Shown: piece by piece, positions 1 to 7,458 of the stretch
Numbering within the stretch: the stretch's first letter is position 1
Layout of the letters: each line of letters begins with the position of its first letter
Virus record (IMG/VR): IMGVR_UViG_3300020477_000102
Location: 1-28,317 of that record
DNA length: 28,317 nt
Source of the DNA: a virus
Reading direction: 5' to 3' (one strand)
Notes under the pieces: generated by a model
Told to the model about the DNA's origin: nothing
Database searches by the model: none
The model's input: the letters and a program-made list of their open reading frames with translations, nothing else
Translations under genes and position numbers: made by a program

Positions 1-2
1 AT

Positions 3-194
3 CTAGAAGAAACATCTAAGTATATTGTTTCCAAAAATCCACACGACAAGAAGTGGTATGTTATGGGTCACGTTGGGAACAACAAATGGATGCCAGTTTC
101 TAATGGATTTAAAAACAAAACTCAAGCACAGAAGTGGGCGAAGAGCCAAGATAATGTGGACGCCGCTGCCCGTGGAGAAGTAGGTGCTGTATGA
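3..194 (+). CDS. Hypothetical protein, C-terminal fragment
   Basis: An open frame enters from the left edge and ends at TGA 192-194, giving 63 visible residues; the start lies outside the window. The fragment is basic and rich in Trp, Lys and Asn, with a compact core (KWYVMGHVG, then KWMPVSNGF) that reads like a small beta-rich domain followed by a helix (TQAQKWAKS). I do not recognise a function. Its stop overlaps the ATG of the next gene (ATGA at 191-194), so the two are probably translationally coupled. Confidence 0.75.
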   Translation, partial: LEETSKYIVSKNPHDKKWYVMGHVGNNKWMPVSNGFKNKTQAQKWAKSQDNVDAAARGEVGAV

Positions 195-1456
195 AAAAAT
201 TTAGCACATACTTGAAAGAGCCTACCAATGTAGGTCGTTATCTCATAGAGGTAAAACTCAAGCATTTAGAGCATTTGGAAGATGCTTTGTTTAATGCTGG
301 TTACGAAGGTGGAGTTGAGGCTCTACGTATGCTAGAAGAGATAATAGAAGCATTACAAGGAAATGCTACGAAGGGTATTAATATTCAGAGCAAAGTTGAT
401 GGTGCCCCATCAATCATTGCCGGAACCAATCCAGAAAATGGAAAATTCTTTGTAGCTACAAAAGCCTTATTCAACAAGACTCCAAAGATCAATTATACAG
501 ATGAGGATGTTGATGCTAATCACGGTCACGCCGCAGCCTTAGCCTCGAAGATGAAACTTGCTCTAAAGTATTTTCCTAAGCTGAAAATACCAGGAATATG
601 GCAGGGTGACTTTATGTTTGATTCTTCTGATTTAAGAAAAGAGACTATTGATGGAGAAAAGATGGTATCGTTTACTCCGAATACTATCACCTATGCGGTC
701 CCATTAGATCAACCTCTAGCTAAAAAAATTCTAAAAGCGAAAGTCGGTGTTATCTGGCACACTTCATATAATGGAAATACTATTGCGGATCTATCCGCAG
801 TATTCAAAGTAAATGTTCCGAGTCTAGCTAAAACGAGTGATGTGTGGGCCGGAGACACAGATTTTAACGATGTATCAGGTACCGCCACATTTACTCAAGC
901 AGAACATAAAGCGGTTTTGAAACGAATTGTGGACGCACGAGCATTTCTAAATCGATTGTCCAAGAAAGGAATGAAAATTCTTTTTGGAGATACCGATATA
1001 GCATATAACTTAAACATCTACATTAATGACTTGACCAGACAAGGTAATAAATTCTCAGGAAATAAACAAAAGGCTCTTGCTGGATACATCGATTTCACAA
1101 GAGCAAGATATAAAAAGATGGCGGATAAATTGAAATCTGCTAAAGCTAAAGAGAAGAAAATGGCTGAAGCGGAAGCGATAGTCAAAACACTCAATTCGGA
1201 CAGAAAAATTGGTGGTACTCTTGCGTGGGCGATGGAGTGGCACGATGTTGTTTCTGATATCAAATTAATGTTAATTAAGAAGATGGAACAAGTTAACAGT
1301 ATTCCAGCGTTTATGAAAACAGCAAGTGGATATGAAGTGACTGGTCCTGAGGGATTTGTTGCTGTAGATCATATGAGCAATAGTGCAATCAAGTTAGTAA
1401 ATAGATTGGAATTCAGTAGAAATAATTTTAACGCAATTAAGAGTTGGGGAAAATGA
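191..1456 (+). CDS. Ligase-type nucleotidyltransferase-like protein (KxDG family)
   Basis: This 421-residue protein has the landmarks of the covalent nucleotidyltransferase fold shared by ATP-dependent DNA and RNA ligases. A KVDG motif at 68-71 would hold the nucleotidyl-lysine (K68). A GIWQGDF segment at 135-141 sits where motif III belongs. Near the C-terminus, EGFV at 387-390 and AIKLVNR at 399-405 resemble motifs IV and V. About 245 residues, partly a Lys/Ala-rich helix (300-335), separate III from IV, far more than in ordinary ligases. The motif I arginine of DNA ligases is absent (KVDGAPS), so RNA-ligase-like chemistry or a degenerate enzyme is possible. It resembles marine-phage proteins annotated DUF6267, from memory. 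The N-terminus MKKFSTYLKEP resembles the T4 capsid-targeting sequence. The substrate is unknown. Confidence 0.75.
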   Translation: MKKFSTYLKEPTNVGRYLIEVKLKHLEHLEDALFNAGYEGGVEALRMLEEIIEALQGNATKGINIQSKVDGAPSIIAGTNPENGKFFVATKALFNKTPKINYTDEDVDANHGHAAALASKMKLALKYFPKLKIPGIWQGDFMFDSSDLRKETIDGEKMVSFTPNTITYAVPLDQPLAKKILKAKVGVIWHTSYNGNTIADLSAVFKVNVPSLAKTSDVWAGDTDFNDVSGTATFTQAEHKAVLKRIVDARAFLNRLSKKGMKILFGDTDIAYNLNIYINDLTRQGNKFSGNKQKALAGYIDFTRARYKKMADKLKSAKAKEKKMAEAEAIVKTLNSDRKIGGTLAWAMEWHDVVSDIKLMLIKKMEQVNSIPAFMKTASGYEVTGPEGFVAVDHMSNSAIKLVNRLEFSRNNFNAIKSWGK

Positions 1457-1659
1457 TTAATCATAAAATAGCTGGTTTAGCATTCGGAATATTAGGAGTC
1501 ATATTTTTGGTTCTAGAGAATTCACATATGGGACATTCAGACGGAATGGCTATGAGTCATTCTACAAGTTTTTTAGGTATGAGTGAAATGAGTTGGATGT
1601 GGTTTTCAATGGCAGTAGTACATTACTTAATTAAAGATTGTTCTTGCAAAGGAAAATAA
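1453..1659 (+). CDS. Small two-helix membrane protein with His/Met-rich loop
   Basis: The protein has 68 residues, starting at the ATG at 1453 that overlaps the upstream stop (ATGA); a start 9 bases earlier at 1444 is less likely. Two hydrophobic segments (about 5-22 and 47-58) flank a loop crowded with histidine and methionine (HMGHSDGMAMSH). The tail ends in CSCKGK. His/Met clusters next to a CxC are typical of copper- or other soft-metal-binding sites, but nothing here proves metal binding. Its stop overlaps the next start (TAATG at 1657-1661), so it belongs to the same operon as the flanking nucleotidyltransferases. Confidence 0.7.
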   Translation: MINHKIAGLAFGILGVIFLVLENSHMGHSDGMAMSHSTSFLGMSEMSWMWFSMAVVHYLIKDCSCKGK

Positions 1660-2681
1660 TGTTAACTTACGAAGAATATCTAGAGGAAGCTAAGAACAAA
1701 CCCGTAGTATTTACGTTCGGACGATTCAATCCCGTGACCAATGGACACGAAATAGCAGTTAATGATATTATCAAAAAAGCAAAGGGTGGAACCCCAATGA
1801 TATTTACTAGTCAGTCCCACGACAAGGACAGAAATCCTCTGACCTATAATGACAAGACAAAATATTTGAAGAAATTTTGGGGTAAAATGGTAGTGAAAGA
1901 TACCTCAATCAAAACTGCTTTTGATGCTCTTAGGTGGTTATCCGACAAAGGATATAAAGACGTAACATTGGTGGTAGGTTCTGACAGAGTAGCTAAATTC
2001 AGACAATATATCACTCCATATATCAAACATAAAGATAAGAGCAAGTCTTACGAATTTGACAAATTTGAGGTCATACAAGCTGGTGCGGCTCGTGGTAAAG
2101 GAAATGCTATGAGTGCTACGCTTATGAGAAAAGCCGCCAAAGATGGAGATTTTGAATTCTTCAGTAAGGGTGTTCCATCAATGTGTTCCAAAAGAGATGC
2201 AAGAGCAATGTATGATGATGTTCGAGATGGTATGGGTATTCGAGAGGAATATCTTGAATTTGGAACAAAGAAAACTACGAAAAAGTATAAAGAATGGACT
2301 CCCGGACAATCGTTTGTCGAGGAGATTACAAGTGTAGACTTAAAACAAGTAGAAGCATTTGCCGACAAGATTTTCGCCAAAGTCGGAATAGATGTGGAAT
2401 TTACTAGACATTTTTTAGAGAGAGTTAACGACAAGCGAAACGGAAAACAAATTAATGTCGCAGAATTGATCAGATTATTCAAGGAGACATACAAGAAACA
2501 CGGAAAGAATATACCTAAACTTGGTACGGATGCTCAAGCGGTGTTAAACGACACTCAAACAGACCTCAATCTTCCGTTTGTATTAAAATGGGATCGAAAA
2601 CTAGAAGTATTTGATCTTGTTTCCAAGACCATAATGCGTAAGAAAGATTTCAAAACCTCTAACCCCAAGTTAAAAGTATAA
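1659..2681 (+). CDS. HxGH-type cytidylyl/adenylyltransferase-like protein
   Basis: This protein has 340 residues from the ATG at 1659, preceded by AAAGGA. The upstream in-frame ATG at 1638 lies inside the previous gene and has no ribosome site. Residues 16-165 form a Rossmann nucleotidyltransferase: FGRFNPVTNGHE at 20-31 carries the HxGH-equivalent, VVGSDR is at 105-110, and MSATLMR at 151-157 matches the ISSTxxR signature. The family includes NMN/nicotinate adenylyltransferase and phosphopantetheine adenylyltransferase; the substrate here cannot be told. Residues about 225-335 form a second domain (TRHFLERVND, then PKLGTDAQAVL) that I recall from marine T4-like phages without a known function. 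The first 11 residues, MLTYEEYLEEA, closely match the capsid-targeting start of T4 internal proteins. Confidence 0.8.
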   Translation: MLTYEEYLEEAKNKPVVFTFGRFNPVTNGHEIAVNDIIKKAKGGTPMIFTSQSHDKDRNPLTYNDKTKYLKKFWGKMVVKDTSIKTAFDALRWLSDKGYKDVTLVVGSDRVAKFRQYITPYIKHKDKSKSYEFDKFEVIQAGAARGKGNAMSATLMRKAAKDGDFEFFSKGVPSMCSKRDARAMYDDVRDGMGIREEYLEFGTKKTTKKYKEWTPGQSFVEEITSVDLKQVEAFADKIFAKVGIDVEFTRHFLERVNDKRNGKQINVAELIRLFKETYKKHGKNIPKLGTDAQAVLNDTQTDLNLPFVLKWDRKLEVFDLVSKTIMRKKDFKTSNPKLKV

Positions 2682-2684
2682 ATA
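2677..2684 (+). promoter_or_regulatory. T4-type late promoter motif TATAAATA
   Basis: An exact TATAAATA overlaps the stop codon of the nucleotidyltransferase gene and lies 15 bases before the lipoprotein ATG at 2700. T4 late promoters consist of this octamer alone, read by gp55 with the sliding clamp. The transcript would begin around 2690, leaving a leader of about 10 bases that just contains the AAAGG ribosome site. The motif is short enough to arise by chance in AT-rich DNA, but four of the exact copies sit directly upstream of genes. Confidence 0.5.
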
Positions 2685-2699
2685 GTAAGTAAAGGTACA

Positions 2700-2915
2700 A
2701 TGCAAAAAATGCTGTTATTTGTTATGATGACGGCGATATGGATGGTTGCTAGTTGCACACCTAGGATGGATAGTAATGGATGTTATGGATACTGGTATGA
2801 CCCAGGCTTAAAACGAGGAACACTATTAAAAAATCAAAATTATATCAGTCCATATAGACAATGCGTGGACGATGATAAAATTCATTTAGATAAAGGACGA
2901 AAACCCTACGGTTGA
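2700..2915 (+). CDS. Small putative lipoprotein
   Basis: The protein has 71 residues. A hydrophobic signal (residues 4-18) ends in VASC, a plausible lipobox with lipidated Cys19, followed by a polar mature region with Cys28 and Cys54 and many Tyr, Asp and Lys. It would be exported and anchored in the Gram-negative envelope. AAAGG lies 5 bases before the ATG, and a TATAAATA late-promoter motif lies just upstream. I do not recognise a family. Lysis accessory or host-surface modification are possible roles, neither supported beyond the signal sequence. Confidence 0.65.
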   Translation: MQKMLLFVMMTAIWMVASCTPRMDSNGCYGYWYDPGLKRGTLLKNQNYISPYRQCVDDDKIHLDKGRKPYG

Positions 2916-2916
2916 T

Positions 2917-3012
2917 ATGTTTACAGGTTGGGAAAAACTTTTTTGGATAGGGATAGCAATACTAGGTATATGTCTAGCGTATACTTGGAGACTAGAAGCA
3001 GTAATGTTATGA
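2917..3012 (+). CDS. 31-residue single-span membrane peptide
   Basis: A short open frame, ATG 2917 to TGA 3010-3012, encodes 31 residues: MFTGWEKLFW, then a hydrophobic stretch (about residues 8-22) and a short tail TWRLEAVML. It begins one base after the upstream lipoprotein stop. It ends in an ATGA overlap with the best start of the kinase gene at 3009, as at the other junctions of this operon. The hydrophobicity and exact junctions argue for a real peptide, although no strong ribosome site precedes it and no family is recognised. Confidence 0.45.
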   Translation: MFTGWEKLFWIGIAILGICLAYTWRLEAVML

Positions 3013-3956
3013 AATTTAAGAATTATGCCCAATTAGATGAGAAGTTAATCTTAATATCTAACGGTAAAAAATACGGACAGGTTGTTTTTCTAGTGGGTGG
3101 TGCTGGATCTGGTAAAGGATTCGCATTATCTAATTTTCTAGAAAAAGAGAAGTTCAAGGTACGTGATGTTGATGAATGGAAGAGATTATTGCTAAAAATA
3201 TCTATGCTGACCCGTGATCCAGAAGGCTGGGCTCAAATGCAGACCCACGCTTCCTTTATTGATCCAGAGAAATATAAACCCCTAAAGAATCTCGATTTGA
3301 GAAAGCCTGAGGATGTGTTTAAATTTCATAAGATTGTCGATGATATGGGAATCAAATCAAAGACTTTGGATGCTTTATTAGACAATGCTACTGGAAAAGA
3401 TAAAGGAACGCTACCCAATATACTCTTTGATATGACGGGTAAAAGTCTCGATGAATTTGCTAAATTTATGCCGAAACTTCTGAATACGGGGTATAATCCT
3501 GCGAATATTCACATTGTATGGGTTTTGACCAATTATTCAATAGCATTATCCAACAACTTAGATCCAAAGAGAGGTCGAGTTGTACCAGAAGACATACTGC
3601 TTAAAACTCATAAGGGGACTTCCGAGACAATGTTTGACTATATACAGAGTAAGGGGAAGAAACTTGCAATTAATGGTCAGATACACGTAATACTAAATAA
3701 TAGAGAGAATACCATATTTTATGGTAGTACAATGAAAAAAGAGCGGATATCTGCTATTACTGGTAAGAAAAATGATGGTGTCATAAAGGATTTCAAATAT
3801 TTGACCCTAAAAGAACGGGGTAAACCTATGATGCCAGCTAAAAAAATTCAGAATCAATTGTATAAGTGGATTGTAGATAACATTCCTACAGGAGATTTAC
3901 TGAAGAGCCTCATAGACAGAGGTGTTAAACAAAGCAAACGTAAACCTAAAAGGTGA
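3009..3956 (+). CDS. P-loop kinase-like ATPase
   Basis: This protein has 315 residues from the ATG at 3009. I prefer this start to 2928 because the extra 27 residues of the longer frame overlap another small gene and read as unstructured, while ATG 3009 overlaps the upstream stop (ATGA). The Walker A loop GGAGSGKG is at 30-37 after a beta strand (QVVFLVG), an acidic Walker B-like segment ILFDMTGK is at 138-145, and an arginine-rich lid-like segment KRGRVVPED is at 187-195. This resembles zeta-toxin/polynucleotide-kinase-type small-molecule or nucleic-acid kinases. The substrate is unknown. Its place behind a ligase-like and an HxGH nucleotidyltransferase gene hints at nucleotide or nucleic-acid end processing (inference). 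Confidence 0.75.
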   Translation: MKFKNYAQLDEKLILISNGKKYGQVVFLVGGAGSGKGFALSNFLEKEKFKVRDVDEWKRLLLKISMLTRDPEGWAQMQTHASFIDPEKYKPLKNLDLRKPEDVFKFHKIVDDMGIKSKTLDALLDNATGKDKGTLPNILFDMTGKSLDEFAKFMPKLLNTGYNPANIHIVWVLTNYSIALSNNLDPKRGRVVPEDILLKTHKGTSETMFDYIQSKGKKLAINGQIHVILNNRENTIFYGSTMKKERISAITGKKNDGVIKDFKYLTLKERGKPMMPAKKIQNQLYKWIVDNIPTGDLLKSLIDRGVKQSKRKPKR

Positions 3957-3958
3957 TT

Positions 3959-4276
3959 ATGACTAAAAAAGAATTAGTAAAGCGATTGGAAGAAGGCCCG
4001 GTTAGAGTAATTATTGATGGAAAACTCCGTCAGTTGACTCGCAAAGCCGCTAATTCCGAACAGAAGGCTAAATACAAATCGTTAGATGAAGGATCTAACA
4101 TTGGTGTCTGGGATATGGGTATCGCAGGTATTACAACAATTACAGCCAAATCAGTTGAAACTATGATTGGATACGGCTTAAATACTGAGCCATCTGGTGG
4201 AACTGTTGAACCTGTAACTGATGGAGATATAGGAGATCCTCAGTCTGGTGAAAATGCAGGTGTAAAAAGTGAATAA
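3959..4276 (+). CDS. Hypothetical protein, 105 residues
   Basis: The ATG at 3959 has AAAAGGTG just upstream; a GTG at 3953 that overlaps the kinase stop would add two residues. A charged N-terminal helix (TKKELVKRLEEG) and a short strand-rich piece (VRVIIDGKLRQL) are followed by a Lys-rich linker. A Gly/Ile-rich segment (GIAGITTITAKS) and an acidic, Gly/Pro-rich tail come last. No family is recognised. It overlaps the following 999-residue gene by 8 bases and is probably co-translated with it. The low-complexity tail suggests a structural or scaffold-associated protein rather than an enzyme. Confidence 0.65.
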   Translation: MTKKELVKRLEEGPVRVIIDGKLRQLTRKAANSEQKAKYKSLDEGSNIGVWDMGIAGITTITAKSVETMIGYGLNTEPSGGTVEPVTDGDIGDPQSGENAGVKSE

Positions 4277-7268
4277 AACACAAAAAGAAATTCTCGCCTC
4301 TTCAGAAGAAGATATAATGACTCCAGAGGAATGGGAATTTGCTACAGACAAATTCAAAGATATTAGGAAGGAACCTAAAATGAAAACCGCTACACGATTC
4401 AAACAATATCGAAATGAAATTCACGAAGGGGTATCTGGACCTACCCGAATGGAAATACAAAAATTTTTCGATAAACAAAAAGGAACTCAGAGAGCCAGAT
4501 TAAACAAAACAGCGGAGCGTTTTAATATTCGTGATGTTATTGTTAATGCTAAAGGTACAGTAGTGGGCTATAAAATATCAGAAGACGAGGTAGACGAAAA
4601 ACACGGTGGTCCCCATTATGCAGGTTCCAGACACAAGAAAATTGAGAGAGACAAATATAGAAAGAGAAAAACTTGGTCAGCAATGCAAGATGATAATGAC
4701 CCAGAACTTGAAGAAGGTACTGTACTTCAAATAACAGATGTTGACAAATGGACTACAGAAATTTACAAAGGATTAAAGGCTGGATGGAAATCAGTCGCAA
4801 AATCTACTCTAGGTGGTGATGAAAATGTAGCCATAATGATAAAGGTTACAGTAGAACCAGAGAAGGACTGGCCGAATAAGATATTACATAATGCAAGTTT
4901 TGGTATGATCCGTATTGCTACGGATGGTACAATGGAAATGTTTGCTTCTGGACATAAGATAAAAAATATGCGAAAGACTAAGGTCAAGTCCGCCAAAGAT
5001 GTAGTAAGTAAAATTAACAAGTGGCTTAGCACAATTGATGTTCAGGAAGTATATTCTGAAGGTAAATCAGCATACGACAAAGAAATCGCCGCATTTCTCG
5101 CAAAAGGTGGAACAATCAAAAAACTCAAAGTTTCCAAAAAAGATGTCGAGAAAGTAGCTAAACAGTTTCGGAAGAAATATAAGACTATGCAACAAAAAGA
5201 AATTGAGTTGGATATAAAAGACAAATTGGAAAGGGAAAAGAATAAAGAGAAAGACGAAGATTTAGAAGCCGAAGCTAAATTAAAGAAGAAGAAACAGAAA
5301 GGCGACCGAGAATTTGCATTCGGAATATCAAGAAAAGGTGGATCTGGAGCTGGTAGAGGATATGGTAAAAGAGGTGGAGGTCCTATTGTGATGGGAGAAG
5401 AAGTCACCGAAAAAGATTACGATGCTCTAAAGAAGGGCGATATCATTACAATAGACTTCAAATCCTCTATGTCTTCTGGTAAAGCTACTTTTAAAGTAAC
5501 AGCAAAAAATGTGGTTAATAAGGGTAAAGTAGGAAAGGTCACATTAAAAGATGTTAAAAGACCTGGAGGTGTCAAATTTTACTTGTACAAGAGAGGTAAC
5601 AAAGTATCTCTTGCTCAAGGAGATATGGCGGCATCCGTTGTGAAATACACAGTAGAACACCTTGAACTTACAGAAGCAAAAATATTAAAGACCGGCACAA
5701 AAGTAAGAGTTCCACATCCTGCAAAAGGTAAGGGAATGGTAACAGGGAAAATTGTTAGATATGATAAAGGAGGCGGTGGATACAGTCCATTTTATGTTGT
5801 AGATATCGGTGAATATAAGTCTGAGAAAATTCCTGCTCACAAAATTCAAACAGAAGAAATACAAGGAAATTCGGTTACTATGAGAGAAGGATATGAAAAG
5901 GCTGTGCTACTCAGTCTAGAAGACGAAGGAATTGACGGTTATTTTGATAATGGAAAAGTAGTTGTTTCTAAAAGGGATGTAAAGAGAGCCAAAGCTGTCC
6001 TCGATGATGATCCTGATATTCGCAGAACTCCAAAAATTGTTGGAGAAGCCGTAACAATCTTTGAAGTGCTTAAAACTAAAGACAAGTCCGTAATAGATTC
6101 TTTCTATGACCAGAAACCCAAAGAAGGGAGATTGATGTCTACTGATGGTAAGACCCTAGAGAAAATGGGTATGGGTGGACAAGAAATAGCGAGATGGGTG
6201 AACGGTAAGATTAAGATTACCGCAGTAAGTGATGTTAAATCAACCGAAACTATTCTCAAATATATGAAAGCCTCTATCCCTAAGAATAACTTTGAAGAAT
6301 TTGTAAACGAGAGAGATTATCGAAAAGAATACGATAACTACCAAGGTAAGCCTGAACAAATCGCTAGACGGTCCTCACGTAATCAAGCAAGGAGAATTAT
6401 GGGAGACAAAGCTGAAGAAGGTAAGGATGTAGGTCATAAGGATAACAATCCTATGAATAATGATCCTAAGAATCTACGAAACGAAGATCCATCCAAGAAT
6501 CGAAGAGAACCTCGATTGAGGAAAAAGATGGAATCATTTGTGGGATTTGCTACAGAATCAGTAAGAAATGATATACATAATGGTTCAATTATGGCTGGAA
6601 TTGAATTAGAAAAATATGCAAAGAAGAGTGGCGGAATCGACAAAGCTGATATGCTGGCTACAGCCGCTATTCTGAAGAAGGGAAAATTACCTCCCGTAAG
6701 TAAAATTCCAGATGATACAGATCCAAGAGACAAGGTTTATTCGATAATTGGAAAACATCTTAACAAGAAATATCTCAAAAAATATAAGGGTGATTCTCCT
6801 TCATTCGATTCATATTTGAAAGAACAATGGGAGCTTGATGAACGCAAATTAACTCCTACTGAAATCAAGCGCCGAGAAGAGATTGCTCAGGAACTAGATG
6901 ATGATAAGTTTAAAAAGCGTTATGGAGATGATTGGAAAAGCGTTAAGATGGGTGTCGCCACGAATATGGCTAAAAAGGAGTCATTCGATGTGTGGTTTGA
7001 AGCACGGTATAAATACAAAATAGACCACAAGACTTACACCTCTGCTGTGGAAGAAGCCCTCCTGGTAGCAGATAAAGCAGGTTATGAAGTTGATATGGAT
7101 GATTATTTTAATCAGATAGCAACTGGACCTCGCAAACCGAGCGAAGGTAAGACGAATACCTTTAAGATCGGCTTGGAAAAAGGAGGGAAAGAGCAGAAAA
7201 AGAGACTTCAAATCCAAATTTACGGTAAAGGTAAACACGGATATGAATTGAATTGTTACATCCAATAA
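4269..7268 (+). CDS. 999-residue modular protein with HNH-like segment
   Basis: The start is a GTG overlapping the upstream stop, with AGGTG eight bases before; an in-frame ATG at 4317 is an alternative. The chain is a string of small domains. Residues 83-260 are mixed alpha/beta. Residues 270-345 are a very charged helix or coiled coil. Residues 378-463 and 466-530 are SH3/KOW-like beta units (KTGTKVRVPH). Residues 541-590 resemble a DUF2007-like module (AVLLSLEDEGIDGYF). Residues 683-750 are an HNH-like motif (DVGHKDNNPMNNDPKNLR). Residues 905-999 are a C-terminal module I recall from marine T4-like phages. Linkers between modules repeatedly end in hydrophobic-x-E followed by G, A or S. The motif [FY]xx[FY]xxE occurs at 44, 675, 757 and 846. 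It may be an internal head polyprotein (inference). Confidence 0.75.
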   Translation: MNKTQKEILASSEEDIMTPEEWEFATDKFKDIRKEPKMKTATRFKQYRNEIHEGVSGPTRMEIQKFFDKQKGTQRARLNKTAERFNIRDVIVNAKGTVVGYKISEDEVDEKHGGPHYAGSRHKKIERDKYRKRKTWSAMQDDNDPELEEGTVLQITDVDKWTTEIYKGLKAGWKSVAKSTLGGDENVAIMIKVTVEPEKDWPNKILHNASFGMIRIATDGTMEMFASGHKIKNMRKTKVKSAKDVVSKINKWLSTIDVQEVYSEGKSAYDKEIAAFLAKGGTIKKLKVSKKDVEKVAKQFRKKYKTMQQKEIELDIKDKLEREKNKEKDEDLEAEAKLKKKKQKGDREFAFGISRKGGSGAGRGYGKRGGGPIVMGEEVTEKDYDALKKGDIITIDFKSSMSSGKATFKVTAKNVVNKGKVGKVTLKDVKRPGGVKFYLYKRGNKVSLAQGDMAASVVKYTVEHLELTEAKILKTGTKVRVPHPAKGKGMVTGKIVRYDKGGGGYSPFYVVDIGEYKSEKIPAHKIQTEEIQGNSVTMREGYEKAVLLSLEDEGIDGYFDNGKVVVSKRDVKRAKAVLDDDPDIRRTPKIVGEAVTIFEVLKTKDKSVIDSFYDQKPKEGRLMSTDGKTLEKMGMGGQEIARWVNGKIKITAVSDVKSTETILKYMKASIPKNNFEEFVNERDYRKEYDNYQGKPEQIARRSSRNQARRIMGDKAEEGKDVGHKDNNPMNNDPKNLRNEDPSKNRREPRLRKKMESFVGFATESVRNDIHNGSIMAGIELEKYAKKSGGIDKADMLATAAILKKGKLPPVSKIPDDTDPRDKVYSIIGKHLNKKYLKKYKGDSPSFDSYLKEQWELDERKLTPTEIKRREEIAQELDDDKFKKRYGDDWKSVKMGVATNMAKKESFDVWFEARYKYKIDHKTYTSAVEEALLVADKAGYEVDMDDYFNQIATGPRKPSEGKTNTFKIGLEKGGKEQKKRLQIQIYGKGKHGYELNCYIQ

Positions 7269-7278
7269 GGAGAATACT

Positions 7279-7458
7279 ATGGCTGAGAAAATTGGGACCA
7301 CAGTCGAAATACCAAAACCAGATGAAAAACTGTTAAAGAAGGTAGTCGCAGAAAATACGGCTATTTTGAAGAAAACTACATATAGAAAAGAAGCTCCGAC
7401 ATACGCTAATCATACAGCGGTATCATCGGATGAAAGGGTTAGAGAACTAGCTAAATGA
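7279..7458 (+). CDS. Small hypothetical protein, 59 residues
   Basis: The reading frame runs from ATG 7279 to TGA 7456-7458 and is preceded by AAGGAG at good spacing (AATAAGGAGAATACT). The product is basic and hydrophilic, with a lysine-rich helix (EKLLKKVVAENTAILKK) and a polar tail rich in Tyr, Thr and Ser. It has no membrane segment and no cysteine. Its stop overlaps the next ATG (ATGA at 7455-7458). The strong ribosome site and the clean junctions on both sides make it a confident gene despite its size. Function unknown. Confidence 0.75.
   Translation: MAEKIGTTVEIPKPDEKLLKKVVAENTAILKKTTYRKEAPTYANHTAVSSDERVRELAK

Noticed and set aside
4741-4770. TTGACA in the 999-residue gene
   Set aside because: No acceptable -10 box at 16-18 bases and no C before the -35, unlike the six accepted promoters.
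5042-5407. 121-codon minus-strand frame in the 999-residue gene
   Set aside because: The product is a Ser/Phe/Leu-rich reflection of the Lys/Glu-rich plus-strand sequence, with no ribosome site or promoter.
7008-7015. Exact TATAAATA on the plus strand
   Set aside because: It lies inside the 999-residue coding region (codons for Arg-Tyr-Lys-Tyr), about 264 bases before the next gene, with no supporting context. Chance occurrence is likely in AT-rich coding DNA.
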